Source of the DNA: a virus
Length of the DNA stretch: 23,920 bases
IMG/VR virus record: IMGVR_UViG_3300025154_000384
Span: 1-23,920 of that record
Strand: one strand, 5' to 3'
Shown in pieces: positions 19,709 to 23,920 of this stretch. The position numbers and the translations under genes were made by a program. The notes below the pieces were generated by a model. That model was not told the DNA's origin. It saw nothing but the letters and a program-made list of their open reading frames with translations, and did no database searches. How positions within the stretch are numbered: position 1 is the first letter of the stretch; each line of letters starts with the position of its first letter.

Positions 19709-20032
19709 ATGAAAAAAATAATTTTGCTTGCGGTTATGTTTCTCGTTGCTTTGCCTGCGTTCGCCGATGTATTAAAACCAAGCAACGGCAATCCTCAATT
19801 AGTTTCCCAAGTGTGGGGTCTGAATGGATTGTCAACGCCGGTCGTTTCAAAAGGCTCGGTAATTTCCGATGAGGCGGGTTTCAAAACAATCTGCATAGAG
19901 ATTCAAGGTTGTTTTGATTTAACCAAAACCTCGTGGTATCGGAATTCTATGAAGTCATTGGCGCAGACACTTAAAACGAATGGCTTTATAGTTCAGTTCC
20001 CGCAATTCGCCTATTGGTTGAACGCAATATAA
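19709..20032 (+). CDS. Small secreted protein, only rightward gene
   Basis: The protein has 107 aa. MKKIILLAVMFLVALPAFA is a textbook signal peptide cut after AFA; an upstream in-frame ATG at 19472 would add 79 residues that cover the opposite-strand HTH gene and the promoters, so it is rejected. The mature part (88 residues) has two Cys (TICIEIQGCFD), probably disulfide-bonded, and the repeat-like aromatic end VQFPQFAYWLNAI. No family is recognised. Its own promoter, terminator and opposite direction mark it as a separately controlled moron-like gene, possibly changing the host envelope or excluding rivals. It lies opposite the HTH gene. Confidence 0.72.
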   Translation: MKKIILLAVMFLVALPAFADVLKPSNGNPQLVSQVWGLNGLSTPVVSKGSVISDEAGFKTICIEIQGCFDLTKTSWYRNSMKSLAQTLKTNGFIVQFPQFAYWLNAI

Positions 20033-20053
20033 ATTACTCCGAAACAGACAACC

Positions 20054-20087
20054 AAAAACCACTTCTTAAATTAAGAAGTGGTTTTTT
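20054..20087 (+). terminator. Strong intrinsic terminator
   Basis: CCACTTCTTAA / TTAAGAAGTGG (extended by flanking AAAA/TTTT) makes a hairpin followed by TTTTTT, 22 nt after the secreted-protein stop. The A-run on the other side lets it work in both directions. Confidence 0.85.
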
Positions 20088-20116
20088 GGTGGTTTTTACG
20101 CCTCCATCGCAAGTAT

Positions 20117-20149
20117 AACACAAAAGGGCGAACAATGTCGCCCTGTGTT
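20117..20149 (-). terminator. Terminator of the zinc-finger transcript
   Basis: On the minus strand GGGCGA-CATTGT-TCGCCC is followed by TTTT, and outer AACACA/TGTGTT can extend the stem. It sits between convergent genes and would end leftward transcripts coming from the zinc-finger genes and structured RNA. Confidence 0.65.
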
Positions 20150-20271
20150 AGTCGTGGTGAGGATAACTTGACTCATTAAGAGCAAGCAACCGCACCAGTG
20201 TTTTGAATCTTCGTGGGGCCTTGAAGGCGACCCTGACAGGTAAGAGTTTTGACTGCCGGATAACCGGCCGG

Positions 20272-20463
20272 TCAATGGCGAGCTTCTTGTATCTCATAGC
20301 GGTAAGTGCTTTTGAGTTTGAACACTTCCGAACATTTATCGGAGCAAAAACACCCGAAGGAGCTCCGACACGCGCCGTATTGCCCGCGTTTGACCCAAGC
20401 GAAAGGGAAAATCGCGCCGCAAGTCCGGCACTTCACCGAGTTGTTGGGAACTTCAGTCATCAT
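20272..20463 (-). CDS. Small zinc-finger protein (63 aa)
   Basis: The start is the ATG at 20461-20463 (or the next one), in an ATGATGACTGA overlap with the upstream gene stop. TEVPNNSVKCRTCGAIFPFA and FGCFCSDKCSEVFK form a Cys4 zinc finger. The frame remains open for 32 more codons after its TGA (20272-20274), reading AGYPAVKTLTCQGRLQGPTK to a TAA, but has no start of its own there. Similar style to the neighbouring upstream zinc-finger gene, so they may be an ancient duplication. Function unknown. Confidence 0.6.
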   Translation of the reverse strand: MMTEVPNNSVKCRTCGAIFPFAWVKRGQYGACRSSFGCFCSDKCSEVFKLKSTYRYEIQEARH

Positions 20464-20614
20464 AGTAAATTTCCAATTCTGTTTGGTTATCCGGTTCGGC
20501 CGGTTGATGTTTTTCAGCGCAAACTTTTGAGCAGAAAAATGTCCCGTCCTCTTCTTGGATACAATCGGCAATCGTCATCGTTTTGCCGCAATTATCACAG
20601 CTTCCGAGATTGAT
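20453..20614 (-). CDS. Zinc-finger protein with non-AUG or damaged start
   Basis: The frame is limited by TAG at the Shine-Dalgarno and ends at TGA 20453-20455. It reads NLGSCDNCGKTMTIADCIQ, then DGTFFCSKVCAEKH: a treble-clef zinc finger that needs the first CDNC pair. The only ATG lies after that pair. An AGGAG lies 6 nt upstream of ATC (20612-20614), which may be the start (AUC) or a mutated ATG (ATGAATCTC vs ATCAATCTC). An intact ATGAATCTCGGAAG occurs 118 nt upstream. The gene is coupled to the next zinc-finger gene. Confidence 0.5.
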   Translation of the reverse strand: MNLGSCDNCGKTMTIADCIQEEDGTFFCSKVCAEKHQPAEPDNQTELEIYYDD

Positions 20615-20732
20615 ATAATTCTCCTATTTTTGATGGTTAAAATTGCGTTAGAAAGTTAGACAAGAAAAAGAAATGAACGATATTTTTTTTCCGCTTCTTG
20701 TCTAACTTTCACTATATCCTTCCGAGATTCAT
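20601..20732 (-). repeat. Imperfect 14-bp direct repeats flanking a 104-nt segment
   Basis: AT[C/G]AATCTCGGAAG occurs at 20614-20601 and 20732-20719 on the minus strand (one mismatch, in the start codon). Removal of one unit (118 nt) would fuse ATG AAT CTC GGA AG directly to the zinc-finger frame. The segment between contains a 16-bp inverted repeat. Confidence 0.55.
20651..20710 (-). repeat. Perfect 16-bp inverted repeat
   Basis: GAAAGTTAGACAAGAA (20651-20666) and TTCTTGTCTAACTTTC (20695-20710), 28-nt spacer. On the minus-strand RNA it forms a long stem in the leader of the zinc-finger genes, 40 nt before the Shine-Dalgarno. No T-run follows, so it is not a normal terminator. Confidence 0.7.
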
Positions 20733-20752
20733 AACAAAGAACTTTTGCCTAT

Positions 20753-20761
20753 ATTATAGCA
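20753..20761 (-). promoter_or_regulatory. Extended -10 promoter of the zinc-finger genes
   Basis: Minus strand TGCTATAAT at 20761-20753, start near 20746, 13 nt after the structured RNA ends. No convincing -35. It gives the zinc-finger genes a ~130-nt leader. Confidence 0.45.
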
Positions 20762-20773
20762 TTTTTTACTCTC

Positions 20774-20967
20774 TTTGTCCTCCCAGCGAGTCCGGTGGTT
20801 TAAGCCTTCTCTCGCAAGCTTCAGCGCACGCTACTAACCAACATAGTTAATTGTTGTTGGAGTTTGCCTCTACAGCCCAGCTCCGGCAACCTCATCCATT
20901 CGGACATACTTTGCCGACTGGCACCTTAACCCATAGCGCAGGGTTTATTCGGTCATGGGAGGACAAA
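20774..20967 (-). ncRNA. ~190-nt structured RNA, possible raiA-motif relative
   Basis: Ends pair as a 12-bp terminal stem, TGGGAGGACAAA (20956-20967) with TTTGTCCTCCCA (20774-20785). Inside, on the minus strand, are AACCC/GGGTT, GCC/GGC around AGTC, TCC/GGA around GAAT, GAGGTTGCC/GGCAAACTC, CCAAC/GTTGG, AGCG/CGCT and AAGC/GCTT hairpins, plus a possible long-range GTCCG/CGGAC contact. Local GC is higher than in the surroundings and no frame is coding. A promoter at 20993-21022 drives it. The order of stems and segments such as GGGTTAAGGTGCC and GCTTGCGAGAGAAGGC remind me of the raiA motif RNA; this is from memory and unverified. Other options are a different large phage ncRNA class or a new one. 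Confidence 0.6.
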
Positions 20968-20992
20968 AAGAACAAATAATTATTATTGACTT

Positions 20993-21022
20993 ATTATATC
21001 ATTTTTCAACCACTGCCCGCAA
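20993..21022 (-). promoter_or_regulatory. Promoter of the structured RNA
   Basis: Minus strand: TTGCGG (21017-21022), 18 nt, TATAAT (20993-20998) preceded by TGA (extended -10). Start near 20986, about 20 nt before the RNA's terminal stem. The -35 lies inside the GC-rich hairpin of the adjoining inverted-repeat element. Confidence 0.55.
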
Positions 21023-21097
21023 TAGCGGGCGATGGTGAAAGTTTAGCATATATTGATAATGCTAACTGCTCCATTAAACGAGCAGTGGTTGAAAAAT
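21001..21097. repeat. 97-bp cruciform-like element with 16-bp arms
   Basis: Outer arms ATTTTTCAACCACTGC (21001-21016) and GCAGTGGTTGAAAAAT (21082-21097) are a perfect inverted repeat. Between them: GCCCGC-AATA-GCGGGC (21015-21030) and TTAGCAT/ATGCTAA (21043-21065). ACTGCTC (21065-21071) can also pair with GAGCAGT (21080-21086), competing with the outer arm. It spans from the transglycosylase-like stop codon to the structured-RNA promoter. Confidence 0.65.
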
Positions 21098-21507
21098 TAT
21101 TTTCTATAACAAACCCAAGGCGCAAATCCAAAGCGGTCATACAAAATTCTCGCCATTCCAAAATTACCTTCAATGGTGTGAATATCAAGTCCAAGTTTTT
21201 CAGCTTCTTTTTCCCAAACCAAACTGCGAAGTTGGAAAAAACCTAAATCAAAACCATCGGGGCCTTTAACGATTTTACCATTTATGGTTTGATTTTCTCC
21301 ACTCTCGCATTTGGCAATTTTACGCATAGTCACTTGAACTTCCGGTTCCGGAAAAAAGTTATTGTAGAGAATTTCTTTTTTAATCGGTTGAACTATTCCA
21401 TCAATCATCATACATTCTACAATTTTTCCGCTTTCAAGTCCGCACCACCAACCGGCGGTGGCGACAAAAGGCAAGGCAATTAACCCTACCAAGATTAAAT
21501 ACTTCAT
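21097..21507 (-). CDS. Secreted lysozyme/transglycosylase-like protein
   Basis: The 136-aa protein starts MKYLILVGLIALPFVATAGW, a signal peptide. The C-terminal ~75 residues form a small lysozyme-fold domain: MRKIAKCESGENQTINGKIV with the presumed catalytic Glu in CESG, DLGFFQLRSLVW, GLDIHTIEGNFGMARILYDR, ending PWVCYRK. This is the pattern of SLT/Rpf-like domains ('xxESGG...D.GLFQ...G.D...N...A..L....G..PW..S') frequent in Patescibacteria and their phages. It would cleave glycan strands outside the membrane, as an endolysin or host-wall remodelling enzyme. It ends the lysis operon at the cruciform-like element. Confidence 0.72.
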   Translation of the reverse strand: MKYLILVGLIALPFVATAGWWCGLESGKIVECMMIDGIVQPIKKEILYNNFFPEPEVQVTMRKIAKCESGENQTINGKIVKGPDGFDLGFFQLRSLVWEKEAEKLGLDIHTIEGNFGMARILYDRFGFAPWVCYRK

Positions 21508-21509
21508 AG

Positions 21510-21695
21510 TTATGTCCTTGGCGCGAACCCAATGACAGGTTTACCGGTCGCCAATCTTAACATCACATCCAATACTGATTTTACGATAGCCACCCAGCCA
21601 ACGCCGGGCAATTCAGTTTCCAAAATTACTATCACGCCGGCAACCCCCTGAATAATAGCTAACCAAAAAGTGCGAGATTGAACAAGTCCTTTCAT
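21510..21695 (-). CDS. Holin-like small membrane protein (61 aa)
   Basis: It opens MKGLVQSRTFWLAIIQGVAG, continues VIVILETELPGVGWVAIVKS and VLDVMLRLATGKPV. Two hydrophobic helices (about 10-27 and 34-48) with a short turn and basic ends resemble phage holin-like or holin-associated proteins of this 'TFWLA..Q...G' style. It lies between the amidase and the transglycosylase-like gene, where a holin is expected. The following gene starts 3 nt after its stop... on the leftward transcript, so both are coupled. The alternative is a simple membrane accessory. Confidence 0.55.
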   Translation of the reverse strand: MKGLVQSRTFWLAIIQGVAGVIVILETELPGVGWVAIVKSVLDVMLRLATGKPVIGFAPRT

Positions 21696-21718
21696 ATTAT
21701 TAAGTTAATGATAATACG

Positions 21719-21787
21719 CTATGGCGGGAGAGGGAGATTATATTAAAATTGCCTCATCTCCCGCCTTTTTGTCCGCGAGCGCCATAG
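21719..21787 (-). other. Nested/competing hairpins before the holin-like gene
   Basis: GGCGGGAGA (21723-21731) pairs with TCTCCCGCC (21757-21765), followed by TTTTT on the plus strand. CTATGGCG (21719-21726) also pairs with CGCCATAG (21780-21787). The two share bases, so they can compete. It could be an mRNA stability or attenuation structure in the lysis operon, or a rightward terminator. Confidence 0.4.
21738..21785 (-). CDS. Possible 15-codon leader peptide
   Basis: ATG at 21783-21785 preceded by a strong AGGAGGGG at good spacing, reading MALADKKAGDEAILI then TAA. It lies within the competing hairpins, so ribosomes translating it would alter that fold. Too short for coding statistics. Confidence 0.3.
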   Translation of the reverse strand: MALADKKAGDEAILI

Positions 21788-21798
21788 GGTTTCCCCTC

Positions 21799-21861
21799 CT
21801 ATAAAGTGCCGTAAGCGTTGGGTGCTTCATTGCCCCTGTCTTCGTTGATGTTGGTCGCCAT
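21799..21861 (-). CDS. Possible 20-codon micro-ORF
   Basis: ATG at 21859-21861, reading MATNINEDRGNEAPNAYGTL then TAG, directly upstream of the 15-codon frame. Located in the 180-nt gap after the amidase gene. No strong Shine-Dalgarno; may be chance. Confidence 0.25.
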   Translation of the reverse strand: MATNINEDRGNEAPNAYGTL

Positions 21862-21879
21862 CAACAAAGAAAGGGAAAA

Positions 21880-22533
21880 TCAAGCGGTTTTTAGAACACC
21901 AAAATACTTCTTAACCCACATTATTATATCATCCAACGACATCACCTTTTTCAAGGCTTCAAAGACATTTTTCCAGTTTATTACAGGTTCCACTGTCTCA
22001 ATCGGCCCCATAACCTCATTTATTGCGTCAAAAACACCGTTTGCCGCTAGTTTCTGCCCCTCCTGCGTGATTATGAGGTTCCGCTCTTGAAAGTGCGTTA
22101 AATAGCAGGTTTCCACCAAAACACTGCGACAGGAAGTTATAAAACGAAGGAAACCAAGTGAACCGACATAGGTCTCGGAATCGTGTTTCGCCCCATTGTC
22201 GGGAATACCCAATCTTTTAGAAACACATCTGGAAAATATAGCCGCAATTCTTGGGTCGCTGACATAATACGCTTCAGTGCCTCTTTTTAATTGAGATTGA
22301 TTTGAATTCACATGAATTTCAATTGCCAAATCTTCGGGTTGTGGATTTTGAGAATTGATATAATCAATAGTTTCCCGTAAAGTCAAATCATCGGGAACAT
22401 AAATAGCTTCGGGTAAAAGTTCTTTTATCTTGTCTCTGATTTTTATTACCAATTCCGATTCGGCGATATTGCCCCAGCGAACGCCGGAATCTATTCTGCT
22501 ATGGCCTGCAGATATAAATACGCGAGGTTTCAT
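21880..22533 (-). CDS. N-acetylmuramoyl-L-alanine amidase (amidase_3)
   Basis: The protein has 217 aa. Zinc and catalytic positions of the amidase_3 fold are visible: ISAGHSRIDSG (His11), Glu25, IEIHVNSN (His74) and VLVETCYLTH (Glu141). It cleaves the bond between glycan and stem peptide. The catalytic domain fills residues 1-175; the last 40 residues (VEPVINWKNVFEALKKVMSL) are a helical tail. No signal peptide, so it needs the holin-like protein or another route to reach the wall. Starts in an ATGA overlap with the cysteine peptidase gene. The main endolysin of the cassette. Confidence 0.88.
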   Translation of the reverse strand: MKPRVFISAGHSRIDSGVRWGNIAESELVIKIRDKIKELLPEAIYVPDDLTLRETIDYINSQNPQPEDLAIEIHVNSNQSQLKRGTEAYYVSDPRIAAIFSRCVSKRLGIPDNGAKHDSETYVGSLGFLRFITSCRSVLVETCYLTHFQERNLIITQEGQKLAANGVFDAINEVMGPIETVEPVINWKNVFEALKKVMSLDDIIMWVKKYFGVLKTA

Positions 22534-23414
22534 TTTTTGAAAATATCTTTAATGAAAGCTAATAGCGACCTAATTATACCCCATACCCAATTTTCACCAA
22601 GTTGCCGCCCTGTGGACAAGTATTGTTCGGCTTCTTCCTTGTTCAAATCCAAAAGCATAAATGCCCCAAATTGTTTGACAAATTTTTCCACCACCCTCCA
22701 ATGGAAATAATGCGTGCCATTATAGCCGGCTTCTTTGCCGTAAGAGTTTTGAACTATAAAATATAATTCATTATCAATGTGTTTGTAGCCGATTATAAGC
22801 AAGGCGTGGCCGATGCCGGATTCTGGTATCGTGTTAATTTTAATTTCCTTAACATCCCAACCCCATTGAACGCCAAACAATACCGCCCGTTTTTCGTTGC
22901 GGAAATACCACAAAGCGGAACGGATATCGTTTGTAATAGTTTGTTGCCCGGATACTTCCCAATAAGTTTTTTTGCGATGAAAACCGGCGTAAAGTTTCAT
23001 TTCTAACGGCCAGTTTTTTATATCAGCCAGAAAATCTCTGTCTTTTGTTTCCACCGAAAATGGACTATTCTTTTTTTCAATCGCCCCGACTTGAATATGA
23101 GCTTTCAAGACATCGTAAAAAGACAAACCGAAACCTTGAATATCACCTGAGATTTCTTTGGCAGCGGCAAAAGTAAATTCAGGAGCAAGCAAAACGCTCT
23201 CCTGTAATTCCGAAGCGGTGGAACTGGAAAATGAAGCGCAAAAATCCGTGTCTTTTTGGTTTTTAATTTCCAATGTTTCAAGACAAAACTCATCTGGAGT
23301 CAAATCATAAGCAGGCAAGCTGACAATTCTGCCTAATTGCAGGTTACGAGGGTCTTTTTCTTTAAGTATCAATCCTCCTTTAATCATATTTTGTAGTTGT
23401 TGCCATTTTAACAT
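22530..23414 (-). CDS. Papain-like (C1A) cysteine peptidase
   Basis: The protein has 294 aa. Catalytic elements: NQKDTDFCASFSSSTASEL with Gln53 and Cys59, SGIGHALLIIGY with His203, and FIVQNSYGKEAG with Asn223, the complete papain-type triad plus oxyanion Gln. No signal peptide or propeptide. The last 30 residues are hydrophobic/helical (NWVWGIIRSLLAFIKDIF), perhaps a membrane anchor. Position between coiled-coil/membrane genes and the amidase suggests a role in lysis, virion penetration or processing of surface proteins. A second start at 23387 is possible. Enzymatic class is solid; the role is inferred. Confidence 0.85.
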   Translation of the reverse strand: MLKWQQLQNMIKGGLILKEKDPRNLQLGRIVSLPAYDLTPDEFCLETLEIKNQKDTDFCASFSSSTASELQESVLLAPEFTFAAAKEISGDIQGFGLSFYDVLKAHIQVGAIEKKNSPFSVETKDRDFLADIKNWPLEMKLYAGFHRKKTYWEVSGQQTITNDIRSALWYFRNEKRAVLFGVQWGWDVKEIKINTIPESGIGHALLIIGYKHIDNELYFIVQNSYGKEAGYNGTHYFHWRVVEKFVKQFGAFMLLDLNKEEAEQYLSTGRQLGENWVWGIIRSLLAFIKDIFKK

Positions 23415-23640
23415 TGTTCTTTTCCACCCACTGAAGAAGTATGTTGTTAATGTTTTTAATGGACTCCCTCACTTCGCTCATATCTCGCGTGTATTGTTCA
23501 CCCTTAGTTTCCAGTATGGCGATTTGACGGTCTTGTTCCGCTTGTCCTTTTGAAAGCCAAGACCCGCCGCCAAGAAAAGACAAAACACCTACAACCGTAG
23601 TGATTAAAACAAATCCGATTGTTGTTTGACCTTTACTCAT
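23380..23640 (-). CDS. Membrane-anchored coiled-coil protein (holin/spanin-like)
   Basis: The protein has 86 aa. Residues 5-28 (QTTIGFVLITTVVGVLSFLG) form one membrane helix; residues 33-75 are a coiled coil (AEQDRQIAILETKGEQYTRD, VRESIKNINNILLQWVEKNN). This is the form of XhlA/Rz-like lysis accessory proteins or of membrane-linked tail components. It overlaps the upstream coiled-coil gene by 8 nt and the peptidase gene by 35 nt, so the three are translated together. Confidence 0.55.
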   Translation of the reverse strand: MSKGQTTIGFVLITTVVGVLSFLGGGSWLSKGQAEQDRQIAILETKGEQYTRDMSEVRESIKNINNILLQWVEKNNVKMATTTKYD

Positions 23641-23920
23641 TTATTGGTTGTTCTAAAGTCGCTTTCGCCGCTTCCTCTGCTAATCTAACCTCTTCTGCTT
23701 TAGCATCTTTGTCGGTTTTGTATTCAATGTAAGTGGCAAACTTATTCAATGTGGCGACCTGCTGTTCCACATCGGCAATGGTGGCTTCCATTTCGGCAAT
23801 CTTGGCGTCGTAAGACACGGCTGTCGCCGCCATTTTGTCCAGAACATTTTGCTGTTCATTGAGCGTCTGTTGCTTGTTGAATTTCAACTGATTCAAAAGA
23901 GTGTAAAGATGACCTAAATC
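23633..23920 (-). CDS. Coiled-coil protein, 5' end outside window
   Basis: The frame is open to the right edge (visible start residues DLGHLYTLLNQLKFNKQQTL), so a TTG at 23896 is probably not the real start. The visible ~95 residues are Ala/Glu/Gln-rich and helical, e.g. EMEATIADVEQQVATLNKFA and KDAKAEEVRLAEEAAKATLE. No motif recognised. It may be the C-terminal end of a tail-fibre-associated or lysis-operon protein. Confidence 0.5.
   Translation of the reverse strand, partial: DLGHLYTLLNQLKFNKQQTLNEQQNVLDKMAATAVSYDAKIAEMEATIADVEQQVATLNKFATYIEYKTDKDAKAEEVRLAEEAAKATLEQPINE

Noticed and set aside
18521-20274. Genome-wide stop-codon recoding
   Set aside because: TAA, TAG and TGA all terminate well-defined genes at tight ATGA/TAATG junctions throughout the window.
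20272-20571. 99-aa version of the zinc-finger protein starting at 20571
   Set aside because: Its first 36 residues are an out-of-frame reading of the upstream zinc-finger gene; the ATGATGA overlap gives a better start.
21920-21930. TGATATAAT promoter inside the amidase gene
   Set aside because: It encodes the conserved-looking DDIIMW segment, has no gene start nearby, and is likely coincidental.

Overview
The window reads as part of an AT-rich tailed-phage (Caudoviricetes) genome, most likely from a metagenome. One strand carries almost everything. The packaging/head genes run leftward in textbook order: DUF5681 small-terminase-like protein, TerL, a HExxH protein, portal, two small genes, scaffold-like, decoration-like, major capsid protein. 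The host cannot be read directly. The gene style (a secreted lysozyme-like protein typical of Patescibacteria, a papain-like peptidase beside an amidase, Thr/Ser-rich surface protein, many tiny zinc-ribbon proteins) makes a phage of a Patescibacteria/CPR-type bacterium my best guess. Stop-codon use is standard: TAA, TAG and TGA all end genes, and TGA is used in several ATGA overlaps. I saw no tRNA, integrase, CRISPR array or insertion sequence.

Layout from right to left, in the direction of leftward transcription. (1) 23.9-21.1 kb is a lysis/exit cassette: coiled-coil protein, membrane-anchored coiled coil, C1A-like cysteine peptidase, amidase_3, holin-like protein, secreted lysozyme/transglycosylase-like protein. 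(2) 21.1-20.1 kb is a largely non-coding control region. It holds long inverted repeats, a ~190-nt structured RNA with its own promoter, and two tiny zinc-finger genes, the first with a damaged or non-AUG start. (3) 19.7-20.0 kb holds the only rightward gene, a small secreted protein, divergent from a 49-aa helix-turn-helix protein and ending at a strong terminator. (4) 19.6-12.1 kb is the early/replication block: HTH, zinc fingers, RecB/Cas4-like nuclease, gp32-like ssDNA-binding protein, replication-initiator-like protein behind a pseudoknot-forming leader, DnaB-type ATPase, DUF1016-like protein, NinG-type endonuclease, a free-standing HNH, and several mini zinc or membrane proteins. (5) 12.1-9.8 kb encodes a GroEL-type chaperonin and three small proteins. 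(6) 9.7-0 kb is the packaging and head operon. TerL carries a LAGLIDADG intein in its Walker A loop, and an HNH gene sits directly upstream of the capsid gene.

How the parts fit: three exact DnaA boxes (TTATCCACA), all in the same orientation, lie 7-9 bp upstream of promoter -35 elements in front of early-gene blocks, which suggests host DnaA tunes early expression. The chaperonin lies just upstream of the head genes and may fold capsid components. The intein has the class 3 signature (no Cys/Ser at position 1; Trp in block B, Cys in block F, Thr in block G). Several single-base anomalies (capsid start, an in-frame TAA, an ATC start, a nuclease reading past its expected stop) need read-level checking before they are called biology.
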